Positions 18,452-28,506 of a stretch of DNA of 64,000 nucleotides are shown piece by piece. The notes under the pieces were generated by a model that worked only from the letters and a program-made list of their open reading frames with translations, was not told the origin of the DNA and did not search any database. How positions within the stretch are numbered: the stretch's first letter is position 1; every line of letters begins with the position of its first letter. The DNA comes from Flavobacteriaceae bacterium (lineage in GTDB: Bacteria > Bacteroidota > Bacteroidia > Flavobacteriales > Flavobacteriaceae). A program made the translations under genes and the position numbers. The stretch spans positions 146,456 through 210,455 of the forward strand of contig SIHP01000010.1 in the NCBI GenBank assembly GCA_004762155.1, in the 5' to 3' direction.

Positions 18452-20518
18452 ATGAAAACATCTTTATTAACGTTTTGTTTAGTTGTCTTTTGCGCTATAC
18501 ATGCTGTCTCCCAAAATATGCAAGAGGGTTTTACTTACCTAGAAACTGGTAAATACCCAAAAGCTGAAACCTTTTTTAATGATATTTTAAAAACATATCC
18601 TAAAAATAAAACTGCTCGTTTATGTTATGGTAGAGCTGTTGGCTTAAATGGTAATTCCGAAAAAGCAGTTACTTTATTTACTGCTCTTTTAAATGATTTT
18701 CCTACTGATTTTGAAGTGAAATTAAATTATGCAGAAGCTTTATTATGGAATAAAAAATATACCAAAGCTGAAGCATACTATCAAAAATTACTGGACGAAA
18801 ATGACAAAAGTTTCCCTGCTCTTTTAGGCTATGCAAACACCTTATCTAACCTTAAAAAATATAAAAATGCATTAGTATATGTAGATAAAGCACTGGTTGT
18901 TTTACCTGGCAATCAAAATGCGTTAGTATCTAAAAAATACATGCGTTTGGGTTTGGCTAATGAAGAAGTGAAAAATCAGCATTATACTACTGCGGAGGAA
19001 TTATTGAATGAAAACTTTATAGCTTTTCCTAAGGATAAAGAAACCTTACTAAATTTAGCTAATCTGTACTTAATTTCTAATCAAACAGATAAAGCTAAAG
19101 CAGTTTATAAAATTATTGGAGAAAACCCTGAAAATAAACTTATTTCTTTAAACGGATTGTCTTTAGCCAATCATTTAAACGGTAAAGAAAAAAGAGCCTT
19201 AGAAATTAGTAAAACAGCAATAGCTAGTTTATCCACAACCAAAGACAAAAACCTGCAAAACCAAACAAAAGAACGTTATGTACAAGCTTTAATTTGGAAT
19301 AAAAGATATAAATCTGCTAGTAAAGAAATAGCCAATTTATTACAAGAAAATGGTTCGGAAAACTGGATTCTTTCTTTACGTGCTACTTTAAATATTTATA
19401 AAAGTGATTTTAAAAAGAGTGTTGCTGATTATACTACAATTTTAGAAAAAGATAGTACTTCTTTTGATGGAAATCTTGGTAAAGCAAATGCCTTAAAGGC
19501 TTCAGGAAATTATGCCACAGCTTATAAAAGTGCTGAAAAAACATTAGTCTTTTATGAAAATCAGAAAGATGCTACTAATTTCATTAAAAACTTAGACAAA
19601 AGTTTTACTCCTTTTTTAGAAACAAAAGCCTCTTATTCTTTTGACAATGGAAATAATGAAGCATATGCTTTTAGTACAAATATAGAATTTCCTGTTTCTA
19701 TTAAATTGAAATTTTTAGCAAACTACAATTATAGAACTACTTCAAACACTGTTAGTAGCATAAAAGCGAATTCTAATGACTTTTCTGCTGGTTTACAATA
19801 TCAATTATTACCTAACTTAGTATTTAAAGGAAAAGTTGGACTTACGGCTTCTAAAGCAGTAACGAATAATTACACACAGTTTTTAACAGATGTTTCTTTT
19901 AACCTAAAACCTTTTAAATTGCAAAATTTAGAAATTGGTTACAAAAGAGATCTTCAGAATTTTAATGCAGAACTTTTAGACAGAGAAATTGTACAAAACA
20001 ATTTTATTGTAAACTATAGTTTAAATACTAATTTTAAATTAGGTTGGTATACACAATACTATTACACTACTCAAAATGATGATAATGCTAGAAATTTATT
20101 ATTCACATCTCTTTATTACAATATTTTAGAGAAACCTGCTTTAAAAGCTGGTATTAACTATCAAAACATCTCTTTTAAAAATCAAGTTCCAACAATATAC
20201 TTTAGCCCTTCTACTTTTAGTGCTGTAGAAGTATTTTTTAATATTATAAAAAATGAAAATAGTACTAAAAAACAAGCTTGGTTTTATGAACTTACTGCTG
20301 CTACTGGTTTTCAATTTATAGAAGATAATAGTAAACAAAGCACATACAGAATACAAGCTAAATTAGGTTATAAGTTTTCTGAGCGAAGTTTACTAAACCT
20401 TTATGGTACCCAAAGTAATATTGCCTCTACTACAGCTGCTGGTTTTACCTTTACAGAAATTGGTTTACGTTTTAAATGGTATTTCTTAAAGAAGCCTATC
20501 TTTAGAAAAAAACAGTAA
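18452..20518 (+). CDS. TPR and outer-membrane beta-barrel protein (BcsC/PgaA/PelB-like exporter)
   Basis: 688 aa from ATG 18452 (MKTSLLTFCLVVFC), chosen because it begins a clean signal peptide ending HAVSQ; a TTG 30 bp upstream only adds a polar tail. Residues 25-370 are TPR repeats (for example GFTYLETGKYPKAETFFNDI and CYGRAVGLNGNSEKAVTLF). Residues about 385-688 alternate hydrophobic and polar residues with many Tyr/Phe and end in a strand (FTEIGLRFKWYFL), as expected for an outer-membrane barrel. This layout matches synthase-dependent exopolysaccharide exporters. It is divergent from the STAS/flippase unit. Confidence 0.8.
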   Translation: MKTSLLTFCLVVFCAIHAVSQNMQEGFTYLETGKYPKAETFFNDILKTYPKNKTARLCYGRAVGLNGNSEKAVTLFTALLNDFPTDFEVKLNYAEALLWNKKYTKAEAYYQKLLDENDKSFPALLGYANTLSNLKKYKNALVYVDKALVVLPGNQNALVSKKYMRLGLANEEVKNQHYTTAEELLNENFIAFPKDKETLLNLANLYLISNQTDKAKAVYKIIGENPENKLISLNGLSLANHLNGKEKRALEISKTAIASLSTTKDKNLQNQTKERYVQALIWNKRYKSASKEIANLLQENGSENWILSLRATLNIYKSDFKKSVADYTTILEKDSTSFDGNLGKANALKASGNYATAYKSAEKTLVFYENQKDATNFIKNLDKSFTPFLETKASYSFDNGNNEAYAFSTNIEFPVSIKLKFLANYNYRTTSNTVSSIKANSNDFSAGLQYQLLPNLVFKGKVGLTASKAVTNNYTQFLTDVSFNLKPFKLQNLEIGYKRDLQNFNAELLDREIVQNNFIVNYSLNTNFKLGWYTQYYYTTQNDDNARNLLFTSLYYNILEKPALKAGINYQNISFKNQVPTIYFSPSTFSAVEVFFNIIKNENSTKKQAWFYELTAATGFQFIEDNSKQSTYRIQAKLGYKFSERSLLNLYGTQSNIASTTAAGFTFTEIGLRFKWYFLKKPIFRKKQ

Positions 20519-20523
20519 AAAAA

Positions 20524-20551
20524 AGCCTTGTAAACGTTAACTTACAAGGCT
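20524..20551. terminator. Bidirectional terminator
   Basis: Perfect 10-bp arms AGCCTTGTAA/TTACAAGGCT around an 8-nt loop, with A-runs on the left and T-rich sequence on the right. It serves the converging TPR/porin gene and the 865-aa secreted protein gene. Confidence 0.8.
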
Positions 20552-20575
20552 TAATTATTATTGGGTTTTATCTTC

Positions 20576-23173
20576 TTATTTCACTATTAATTTTAATGTA
20601 TTATATGTTGTTGTTTTACTGTTTATCTTACAGAAATATAATCCTGTACTTAAACTTTCACTTGTTAAAGCTAACTTGTTTTCTCCAATTTTAGTAGCAA
20701 CATCAGCTTTATAAACAGTTTTTCCTAATTGATTATAGATCACAAATTCTACAGTTTCTAATTGATTTGCTTTAAAATAAATATCTGTATTACTAATCAT
20801 TGGATTTGGTAATGCTATTGCTTTATTATCTTTTAGAATAAATTCATCTATAGATAATTGTGTTGCTTTAGAAAAACTTAAATCCTCAATTGTTAATTCT
20901 TTTGTTACTGTTGCTCCATTTTCTGAAGTCATTTTTAAAACAATGGTTACAACATCATCTAAAGCAACTCCAGTACTTACTCTTGATGAAAAATCTGTAA
21001 ATGGTATGATATAATCTTGCACATTATCCGTTAAGATAATATTTGCTCTATATTGATCTTCCCAGCTATCTATACTTTGTTTTGTTAATACAATTTCTAA
21101 GTTCCCTGTTCCACTTGCTTTAAACTTTAAGCTGTTATAATCAGAAACATCAACTGGCTTAAATCTTGGTGTTAAAGATCTGTAAATTGCTACATAATCA
21201 TTTATTGAAGCTTCTAAATTCACATTTCTTTCTATTGGAAAATCATCTGTATTAAAATCATTTGTGTTTTGAGATATTTCATAATTTGTAACTGTTGTTC
21301 CTGCTGATGCGTCATCAACTCCCCAAGATCCATCAGACATAAATAAATCATCTGGTGTTGCTATTCCATCTCCTATTCTAAAACCTATGTCAAATAAATT
21401 ATCAGTTTCAACATTTATATTCGTGATGTAGTCATTTAAATTTATAGTAGATGTTATATAATTAATAGCACTAGTTTCTGTTTCTCTAATACCAGCATCT
21501 AATCCTACTATTTCTGTATTATTTGTGTTAACAATTTCTAAATCTAAAGACCCTTTGTTATACTTTCCTTTTCTTACAAATACCGTTGGAGGTGTTGAGT
21601 TATTATATGCTGAAATTGTTTTCTCCACATTTAGTAAGTTCAATACTTCTTCTCCTAAAGAGTATAAATCATCTACTGAATTTGACCAAATTTGGAAGTT
21701 ATAAAAGGTCACATCCTCTTCATATTTATCTAAATTCCAGTGACTTTCTATTGAAAAATTAGCATCACTGTTTACTACTTTTGCAGAAAAACTTAATACA
21801 AACTCTGTAGTTTCATCTGAATTTTTAATAATTGATTTTATAAAAGATTGTTCATTTATATCAATCGTTGATACAGATAATAATTCGGCTCCTAATAAAC
21901 GATCACAAATATATTTTGTGTGTTCGTATACTCCATTCTCTGTTTTTAAAGCTAAAATAGATGCTACAGGTATCGATCCTTCCATATAATCTACTGCATA
22001 AACTTCGGTTGCATTTGTAATATTTAATAAATCATTTGGTGTAGATTCTATTACTGATTCTTCTTGAATTTTATCTAAAGGAATAAAATCACTCAATTGA
22101 AAACCTGTTCCGCTTCTTCTAGCATAATTAGAAGATTTTACAACTCGTTTTGCACTACTTCTATTAAATGTGTAATTTGTTTTTGCTCTATTATAATTAC
22201 GCTTATTAATTTGGTCAGATAATCTATTGTTACTTTCCAAACCTCCTTCATTTCCTCCAGAAGTTGGAGCTGCAATAACCTCACAATCACCTACATCTGA
22301 ACATGAAGCATCTTCACAATCTACTAAACCATCTCCATCATCATCTATTCCATTGTCACAAATTTCTTGTGGAACTGGGGCTGTTGGACAACGAGCTCCG
22401 TCATTACTTGCACTTGAAGGTCCAAAAGCAAATAAATTAGAACTCATACTGTTTGTTCCATTTAAATCTTGAACACTTTGAATCGCATAAATAGTTCCTG
22501 TTTGGTTTGATGATACATAAAAGCGTCCAGAAACATCAAAATAAACTGCTCCATAGGTATAATCTAAACCTGATAAAATTGGTACTTCTCCAAGAGATTG
22601 TACATTACCATCTTCAGGGTTTACTCTATATAATATATTTGTTCCTTTTTCTACTGTATATAAATTACCATCAACAGCATTAAAAGCCCAATCGTGAATA
22701 CTTATGCTTTTTGATAAGTTAAAAGTTCCTAAATGTTCTGTGTAAGTTGCTGAACTTGGATTTAAATCTACTTTATCATAAGTAATCCCTCCAGACTTTA
22801 AAAAATAAATTCCTTGCAAACTTATATCTCCTATATAGCAATTATTTACTGATAATTCTGGTATATTAAAAGTTGTTGTATTAAAATCTTGACCTATACG
22901 TACAATTGTTTTTGATGGTGACTTTAAAGATCCCCAAATATAACCATCTGCAGAATTATAGGCCGCTGCATTAATATTTCCTTCTGTTACATTTTCTGCT
23001 ACTAAGAAAGAATTTCCTGAAGCTAAATCAATTGAATATACATCGTTGTATTGAAATAAATAAGCATCATAATCACAATAAAAAGGAAAATTTTGCGCGC
23101 TGATTCCTAAGTTAAGGATTAGTATCAGAATGAATGTAATTTGATTTGCGTAATGAGTAGTTCTTTTCTTCAT
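20576..23173 (-). CDS. Large T9SS-sorted surface protein (DUF6923-like N-terminal domain)
   Basis: 865 aa. Signal peptide ends at about residue 26 (GISAQ). Residues 30-255 form a beta-propeller-like region of the DUF6923 kind (repeated YxIDLASG and TGTIYAI-type strands). Residues about 270-300 carry an Asp-rich, Cys-containing calcium-binding-type segment (NGIDDDGDGLVDCEDASC). A central beta-rich region (390-780) and a T9SS C-terminal sorting domain (about 785-865, GLYFCKI near the end) complete it. A LytTR-like half-site lies 78 bp before its start and the adjacent upstream gene is a LytTR regulator, so it is a probable regulatory target. Confidence 0.75.
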   Translation of the reverse strand: MKKRTTHYANQITFILILILNLGISAQNFPFYCDYDAYLFQYNDVYSIDLASGNSFLVAENVTEGNINAAAYNSADGYIWGSLKSPSKTIVRIGQDFNTTTFNIPELSVNNCYIGDISLQGIYFLKSGGITYDKVDLNPSSATYTEHLGTFNLSKSISIHDWAFNAVDGNLYTVEKGTNILYRVNPEDGNVQSLGEVPILSGLDYTYGAVYFDVSGRFYVSSNQTGTIYAIQSVQDLNGTNSMSSNLFAFGPSSASNDGARCPTAPVPQEICDNGIDDDGDGLVDCEDASCSDVGDCEVIAAPTSGGNEGGLESNNRLSDQINKRNYNRAKTNYTFNRSSAKRVVKSSNYARRSGTGFQLSDFIPLDKIQEESVIESTPNDLLNITNATEVYAVDYMEGSIPVASILALKTENGVYEHTKYICDRLLGAELLSVSTIDINEQSFIKSIIKNSDETTEFVLSFSAKVVNSDANFSIESHWNLDKYEEDVTFYNFQIWSNSVDDLYSLGEEVLNLLNVEKTISAYNNSTPPTVFVRKGKYNKGSLDLEIVNTNNTEIVGLDAGIRETETSAINYITSTINLNDYITNINVETDNLFDIGFRIGDGIATPDDLFMSDGSWGVDDASAGTTVTNYEISQNTNDFNTDDFPIERNVNLEASINDYVAIYRSLTPRFKPVDVSDYNSLKFKASGTGNLEIVLTKQSIDSWEDQYRANIILTDNVQDYIIPFTDFSSRVSTGVALDDVVTIVLKMTSENGATVTKELTIEDLSFSKATQLSIDEFILKDNKAIALPNPMISNTDIYFKANQLETVEFVIYNQLGKTVYKADVATKIGENKLALTSESLSTGLYFCKINSKTTTYNTLKLIVK

Positions 23174-23250
23174 GATATTGTTTTTTATATCATAAATCTA
23201 CTCTTATACTTCGTTTTAAAATTTATTTTTCGTTATTTACAAGATATCCA

Positions 23251-23262
23251 TAGACGAATGGT
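23251..23262 (-). promoter_or_regulatory. LytTR-like half-site upstream of the 865-aa surface protein
   Basis: TAGACGAATGGT on the plus strand (ACCATTCGTCTA on the minus), identical over 12 bases to the site at 8528-8539. It lies between the LytTR regulator stop (23284) and the surface protein start (23173). A second repeat 21 bp away is weak. Confidence 0.55.
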
Positions 23263-23283
23263 AATTTTCTAAAGGTTAAAAAT

Positions 23284-24009
23284 TTAAAGTAAATTTAAAC
23301 GCTTCATTAACTCTGGTCGCTTAGAACGACTTACTGGAATTACCTCCTTCTTAATCAGTACACTATTATCTTCTATATCAATTATTTTTTTGATATTTAT
23401 AATATATGAACGGTGAACTTTTAGAAATAAGGATTCTGGTAATTTCTCTTCTATTTTTTTTAACGTAGAATGTACAACGTAATTTTTATCTTCTGTTTTT
23501 ATATTAATATAATCTCCTTTAGCTTGCACTAAATAAATACTTGGAATATCTATTTTTATCAAACGTCTGTCTATATTAACATAAAAATCATTTTTATAAC
23601 CTTCTTTAGAATCAGGTGATGAAATTTCTTTTTCAACCTCTGTACTGCTAATCTTTATTTGCTTTTTTTCTGCTTTACTTATTGCTTTTTTAAACCTATT
23701 AATTTCTAATGGTTTCAAAAGATAATCTACAATAAATTCGTGTTCAAAAACTTCAATAGCAAATTGGGGATCAGAAGTTGTAAGTATTATTTGAGGTGGA
23801 TTTTTAAGTGTTTTTATTAAATCTAAACCTGTAAAACCTGGCATATGTATATCTAAAAATATAAGATCTACATCTGTGTCATTTAAATATTTTATAGCTT
23901 CAATAGCATTAGAAAATTCATCTAAAATATTTAGGGATTCTATGTCTTTACATAACGATTTTATAATAACTCTTGCAAGCTGTTCATCATCAATAATAAT
24001 ACAATTCAT
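23284..24009 (-). CDS. LytTR response regulator, output of the NO phosphorelay
   Basis: 241 aa. Receiver 1-115 with D7/D8 acidic pair, phospho-acceptor D53 (LIFLDIHMPG) and a YLLKP lysine. LytTR DNA-binding domain about 140-241 (IDRRLIKID, VHRSYIINIKKI, PVSRSKRPEL). It is the last gene of a seven-gene operon that carries H-NOX, FIST, two kinases and an Hpt protein. The expected phosphate path is kinase to Hpt to this regulator. LytTR-like sites lie upstream of the operon itself, the neighbouring surface protein and the polysaccharide genes, which are the natural candidate regulon. Confidence 0.85.
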   Translation of the reverse strand: MNCIIIDDEQLARVIIKSLCKDIESLNILDEFSNAIEAIKYLNDTDVDLIFLDIHMPGFTGLDLIKTLKNPPQIILTTSDPQFAIEVFEHEFIVDYLLKPLEINRFKKAISKAEKKQIKISSTEVEKEISSPDSKEGYKNDFYVNIDRRLIKIDIPSIYLVQAKGDYINIKTEDKNYVVHSTLKKIEEKLPESLFLKVHRSYIINIKKIIDIEDNSVLIKKEVIPVSRSKRPELMKRLNLL

Positions 24010-24014
24010 AAAAT

Positions 24015-24332
24015 TTAAATGGTTTTCAAATATATTGTAATTGCTATTAAAATTTTTTCAAAATCTTCTACTCCATTTAAATCCTTTTCTCTAAGATTAT
24101 GTTCAAATTTATTAGCAAGTTCATAACTCTTTTCAAGTCCTAAAATACTAATTTTATGTTTAAGTTTGTGAACATTTTCTTCTATTTTTTTATAGTCTTT
24201 TTTTTCAAGACTTTCATAATACTCTTTTTTTTCTTCTGGAAACTCACTTTTAATTACATTTATTAATGTTTTTTTAATTTCTTCGTCTCCACTTGCTACA
24301 TCGTTTATGTATGATAAATTAGGTTTTTCCAT
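24015..24332 (-). CDS. Hpt phosphotransfer protein
   Basis: 105 aa, all helical, a stand-alone histidine phosphotransfer domain. The phospho-accepting residue is probably H55 in NVHKLKHKISILG, matching the HxLK core of Hpt domains. Placed between a histidine kinase (ending one base before) and the LytTR regulator (5 bp downstream), it would collect phosphate from one or both kinases of the operon and pass it to receiver domains. Confidence 0.85.
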   Translation of the reverse strand: MEKPNLSYINDVASGDEEIKKTLINVIKSEFPEEKKEYYESLEKKDYKKIEENVHKLKHKISILGLEKSYELANKFEHNLREKDLNGVEDFEKILIAITIYLKTI

Positions 24333-24333
24333 A

Positions 24334-25383
24334 TTATTTTTTTATTGTAAAATGAAATGTAGTACTCTTATTTACTATAGACTCTATCCATATTTCGCCT
24401 TGATATACCTCTATTATTTTCTTAGCAACAGACAAACCTATTCCTGTAGATTGATAATCATTTTCTAATTTTTGAAAAGCTATAAATATTTTATCAAAAT
24501 ACTTATTATCTATTCCTTTACCATTATCCTTCATATAAAGTTGCCAATTATTTGAATTCTCTATGCAACCTATTTCTACTATTCCATTTTCTTTATTATT
24601 GAATTTTATTGCATTACTTAAAAATATTAAAAATAATTGCTCTAACCTATATTTATCTCCTTTTACTACAGGTAACTTATTCGCTATTTTTATATTAATA
24701 TTTTCTGGTATGGCTGTATCATCTATTATTTCTTTTACCAAACAATTTAAATCAACATCATAAAACTTTTTTTCTATTTTACCAATAGTAGAATACTGTA
24801 AAATCCCTTTAATAAGCGTATCCATTTTTTCTAGATTCTCTCTAATTAAAGTAATTTTCTCTTTTCCATCTTCTTTTAAAACGCCTTCATAATCTGTTTT
24901 TAACCAGTATACCAACGCGTCAATTATTTGAAGTGGTGATTTTAAATCATGTGAAATCATGTGAGCATAATCATTGAGTTCTTGATTTTGCTTTTCTAGG
25001 TTATTTAATAAAGTATCTTTTTGTTTATTAATTTCAATAATCTCTTTAGTTTGATTATCAATAAAATCAACAAGTTTAGAAGAATCAAAATCTGAAAACT
25101 CTAAGCTTTCATCAATTTCTAAATCATAAAACTTTAACCTGTCAATTACATTTTTAAGTTTTTTTATGATCTCTTTTTGAGTTTCAGATTCTTTCTTTAA
25201 TTGTTTGTTTGCCAAATAAAGTTCATCAGAACTAATTACAGTCGCACGCTGTAACATTGTAAATTGCTCGTCTGATGTGTTGTAAGATTTATTTATTGCC
25301 TCAAGAAAAGCTTGTAGTTCTTTGTTTTCTTGTAGCTCAGTACTTAAATGTTTTCTTATTTGTCTTTTTAAAAGTCGATTCAT
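24334..25383 (-). CDS. Histidine kinase linked to the FIST/NosP-like protein
   Basis: 349 aa, soluble. The N-terminal helical region (1-135, coiled-coil type) has no clear PAS fold. HisKA has H145 in HMISHDLKSP; HATPase_c has N257 (FLSNAIKF), DNGKGI (286-291) and STGIGLSVAKK. It starts on the last base of the FIST gene (TAATG overlap), so the two are tightly coupled. In known NosP systems the FIST haem protein controls a cognate cytoplasmic kinase of this type. No membrane segment is present, so the complex is cytoplasmic. Confidence 0.85.
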   Translation of the reverse strand: MNRLLKRQIRKHLSTELQENKELQAFLEAINKSYNTSDEQFTMLQRATVISSDELYLANKQLKKESETQKEIIKKLKNVIDRLKFYDLEIDESLEFSDFDSSKLVDFIDNQTKEIIEINKQKDTLLNNLEKQNQELNDYAHMISHDLKSPLQIIDALVYWLKTDYEGVLKEDGKEKITLIRENLEKMDTLIKGILQYSTIGKIEKKFYDVDLNCLVKEIIDDTAIPENINIKIANKLPVVKGDKYRLEQLFLIFLSNAIKFNNKENGIVEIGCIENSNNWQLYMKDNGKGIDNKYFDKIFIAFQKLENDYQSTGIGLSVAKKIIEVYQGEIWIESIVNKSTTFHFTIKK

Positions 25384-26522
25384 TATTCGCTTATTAGCGT
25401 GATAGTCATTGTTTGATTATGTAATTGGCAATTATTTTCTTTATAAAACGGTGCTATTTCTCCGTATGAATACAACCCACAAATTGTTGTTTCCTTTCCT
25501 ATTACTTCTATTGCTTCCTCTACTTCTTCTTCTGTTCTTTGATCTAAAACCAATTTTCTTCCTATACAACTTACTAAAATAGCAACTTCTGATTTATTTT
25601 TTCTTGATTCTGATGCTTCTTTTGCTGCTAATTCCGATGCATTTACAATATTATCTACATTAGTCATCATCAATTGTACTTTTGATCCTTCCAAAATATC
25701 ACCAGCCAAAATCATAGAATTTTCAGCTTCATTAATATTTAAAATTGTTCTAACAATTGCATGATCCTCTTCTTTGGATGTTACGTTTAAAGGGTACAAT
25801 AGCGCTGCTCCAGGTAATTCTTTAGATTTATCTCCTAAATATTTTTTATATAAATCTAATGCCGGCTGTCCATCCAACTCATATAACATATTGTCTTTAG
25901 ATTTTGTTACTGTTCTTTCTGGTCCAAAAGGCGTCCAACCTCCATTTATAGAAAAAGAAACCTCTAACGATTCTCCATAAAAACCTATTGCTATAATCTC
26001 TCCTGTTTTAGGTGTTTCATTGTAAGAAGTTATTGTTTTTTCAAACCTTGCTCCATCTCCACACAATGCACCTGTTATAAGTAAATTATTATTCGTTGCC
26101 GAATTCATTCCTTTGGTTAATTGACTTCCATTTATAAAACTTCCCTCAGAAACTACAAACACATGTTTTAAACCTTCTTGAGGTAGTTTTTGTATTAAAT
26201 CATTACCTGTTTTAAAACTATCTTTTTTAGATTCTGTTGTTAGAACATTTACTGTTTTAATTAAAAAAGTACTTTTTTCAAACTCAATGGCAGTTATTGT
26301 TATGCTTTCATCTTCTACTAAATTTGAGATTATATTACCTGAAGTTGAACCAAAAACAATATGAGCATCTGTAAAAAGGTTTTTTATTTCAGAATAAATA
26401 GTATCATTATCTAACATAAACCTACTTCCAAAAACCAAAACTAAAGGTTTTTTTAGCGTTATGTTTTCACTTAAATACTCCCAAGATCCACCTTTACTTT
26501 TTTTAAGTTGTACTGTTTTCAT
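25383..26522 (-). CDS. FIST-domain sensor (NosP-like)
   Basis: 379 aa, soluble. FIST N domain about 28-215 (PLVLVFGSRFMLDNDTIYSE, AHIVFGSTSGNII, LITGALCGDGARF) and FIST C domain about 220-365 (QPALDLYKKYLG, ILVSCIGRKLVL, GLYSYGEIAP). Known family role: intracellular ligand sensing; the NosP subgroup binds haem and senses nitric oxide and sits next to a histidine kinase. That context is met here, and an H-NOX gene lies two genes upstream. Haem binding cannot be proved from the sequence. It overlaps the PAS kinase by 20 bp and the next kinase by 1 bp. Confidence 0.8.
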   Translation of the reverse strand: MKTVQLKKSKGGSWEYLSENITLKKPLVLVFGSRFMLDNDTIYSEIKNLFTDAHIVFGSTSGNIISNLVEDESITITAIEFEKSTFLIKTVNVLTTESKKDSFKTGNDLIQKLPQEGLKHVFVVSEGSFINGSQLTKGMNSATNNNLLITGALCGDGARFEKTITSYNETPKTGEIIAIGFYGESLEVSFSINGGWTPFGPERTVTKSKDNMLYELDGQPALDLYKKYLGDKSKELPGAALLYPLNVTSKEEDHAIVRTILNINEAENSMILAGDILEGSKVQLMMTNVDNIVNASELAAKEASESRKNKSEVAILVSCIGRKLVLDQRTEEEVEEAIEVIGKETTICGLYSYGEIAPFYKENNCQLHNQTMTITLISE

Positions 26523-28506
26523 TTATACTTTTCTTTATGGTGAAATAAAATGTTGTTCCTTTATTTAGTTCAGACTCAATCCATATTTCTCCTTTATATA
26601 AGTCTACTATCTTCTTTACTATTGAAAGTCCAATACCTGTGGATTCCTTACTTTCTTGCAATGAATGAAATATTTTAAATATTTTATCATGAAATTTTTT
26701 CTCTATTCCTATTCCATTATCTTTTACTGAAAACTGATAAAAAGACTTATTCTCTTTAACATCAATTTCTACAATTCCTTTTTCTTTATTACTAAACTTT
26801 ATAGCATTACTCATAAGGTTTTGAAAAACTTGCTGAAATTTTATTTTTTCGCCATTTAAAACAGGTAATTTATTAAGTACTTCTATTGAAATATGATTTG
26901 GTTTGTATAGTATTTTTTTAAGATCATCTAATACTATATTTAAATCTACTTCTTCTTTTTCGTTTGTTAAAGAACCAGCACTTGAATACAAAAGAATATC
27001 AGAAATCAATTGTTCCATTTTTTCTAAAGTAGTTTCAATTAAATCAAAATTTTGAAGTGTCATTTCATCTAACTTCCCTTCATTATCAGATTTAATCCAA
27101 CTTGTAAGTGCGTTAATACTTCTTAAAGGTGACTTTAAATCATGAGAAACAATATGTGCATATTCGTGTAACTCATTATTGCTTTTCTCTAATTCTTTTA
27201 ATATTTTTTCTTTTTGCTTTTCTAACTTTTTTATATCAGTTATATCTAAGCAAATACCTATAGAACCGACAACTTCTCCTTTTAAATTATAGTTAGGAGC
27301 TCCACTAATTAACCAATTCTTTACTTTTCTATTTTTATTTTTTAATTTTATTTCATAAGAATTAGATTCTCCTTTTAATCTTTTTTCTTTTTGCTGATCT
27401 ATAATTTTTTGTCCTCCAATATATGGTAACAATTTATTGATTCTTTTACCTACTAACTCATCAGCTGAATAGCCAGACATTTCACAAAGACTTTGATTTA
27501 CTAAAAGAATTTCACCGTCTTTATTAGACTCTACCAAGCCTAAATTCATATTAGCAATAATATTGCTATATTTATTTTTCTGAGTTTCTAAACTTTCTCT
27601 GTACTTTCTTTTTAATGATATATCTTTATAAGCCCACAAATGGCCGTTGTACTCATTCCCTTTTAAAATAGGTATGAAATCACGTTCTAAAATAGTTCCA
27701 TCAGCCATTAATACTTCTTCTGCCAGAACTTGCTTTTTGTTTTTTAACAATTCATCTATTCTAGCTATAAAATATTCTGGATCCTGAAATAAGTGTTTGC
27801 AATTTTCTGCAGAATCTGAGCAATCTTGTCCTATTAATAAATCTGGTAAAACAGGTATTTTAAATAGCTCACAAAATTTAGTATTTGTTAATACTATTGT
27901 GCTATTTTCATCTTCTAATAATACTCCACTATCTAAATTTAAAATGAGTGATGATAATCTATTTGTAGATTGTTTTAATAAATCTTCATCTTCTTTATCT
28001 TCTGTTATATCTCTTATAATTCCCTGAGCTGCAATTGGGTTATTATCTGTATCATAAATAATACTTGCATTTATCTGCACCCATTTTACTTCTTTTGTCT
28101 TGGTAACAACTCGTGCTGTATAATTAGAAAAAAAGCCTTTTTCACTTAGTTCAAAAAAAGAGTTAAATGCATACTCTTCATCGTCCATGTAAATTAAGTT
28201 CACAACATTTAATCTTTCATGATCAATATCGTAACCAAAAAGGTCTTTTGCGGCATCATTCATTTCTAAAACATGCCCTTTTAAATTCATTACTAAATAA
28301 GCATCTAAAATATTATTGAAAACCCCTTTAAGTTGTGATGATTTTTCATTTAATAAATCTTGTAACTTCTCATTACTTACATGTAGCTCTTGAGATACTA
28401 AATATAATTCTCTTGATTTATCTTCTAATATTTTTTCTGCTGCTTTTCTGGCTGCTTTTTCTCTTTTTAATGTGCGCTGTAGTATGTCTATTTGACTTTG
28501 GCTCAT
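26503..28506 (-). CDS. PAS-repeat histidine kinase of the H-NOX operon
   Basis: 667 aa, no membrane segment. An N-terminal coiled coil (1-55) is followed by three PAS-type regions (about 60-170, 180-300 and 310-425). HisKA has H455 in HIVSHDLKSPLRS; HATPase_c has a LMSNAIKFSN box, DNGIGI and STGIGLSIVKK. Its start shares a base with the H-NOX stop, as expected for an H-NOX-associated kinase. Phosphate would go to the stand-alone receiver at the head of the operon or, through Hpt, to the LytTR regulator. Confidence 0.85.
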   Translation of the reverse strand: MSQSQIDILQRTLKREKAARKAAEKILEDKSRELYLVSQELHVSNEKLQDLLNEKSSQLKGVFNNILDAYLVMNLKGHVLEMNDAAKDLFGYDIDHERLNVVNLIYMDDEEYAFNSFFELSEKGFFSNYTARVVTKTKEVKWVQINASIIYDTDNNPIAAQGIIRDITEDKEDEDLLKQSTNRLSSLILNLDSGVLLEDENSTIVLTNTKFCELFKIPVLPDLLIGQDCSDSAENCKHLFQDPEYFIARIDELLKNKKQVLAEEVLMADGTILERDFIPILKGNEYNGHLWAYKDISLKRKYRESLETQKNKYSNIIANMNLGLVESNKDGEILLVNQSLCEMSGYSADELVGKRINKLLPYIGGQKIIDQQKEKRLKGESNSYEIKLKNKNRKVKNWLISGAPNYNLKGEVVGSIGICLDITDIKKLEKQKEKILKELEKSNNELHEYAHIVSHDLKSPLRSINALTSWIKSDNEGKLDEMTLQNFDLIETTLEKMEQLISDILLYSSAGSLTNEKEEVDLNIVLDDLKKILYKPNHISIEVLNKLPVLNGEKIKFQQVFQNLMSNAIKFSNKEKGIVEIDVKENKSFYQFSVKDNGIGIEKKFHDKIFKIFHSLQESKESTGIGLSIVKKIVDLYKGEIWIESELNKGTTFYFTIKKSINENSTT

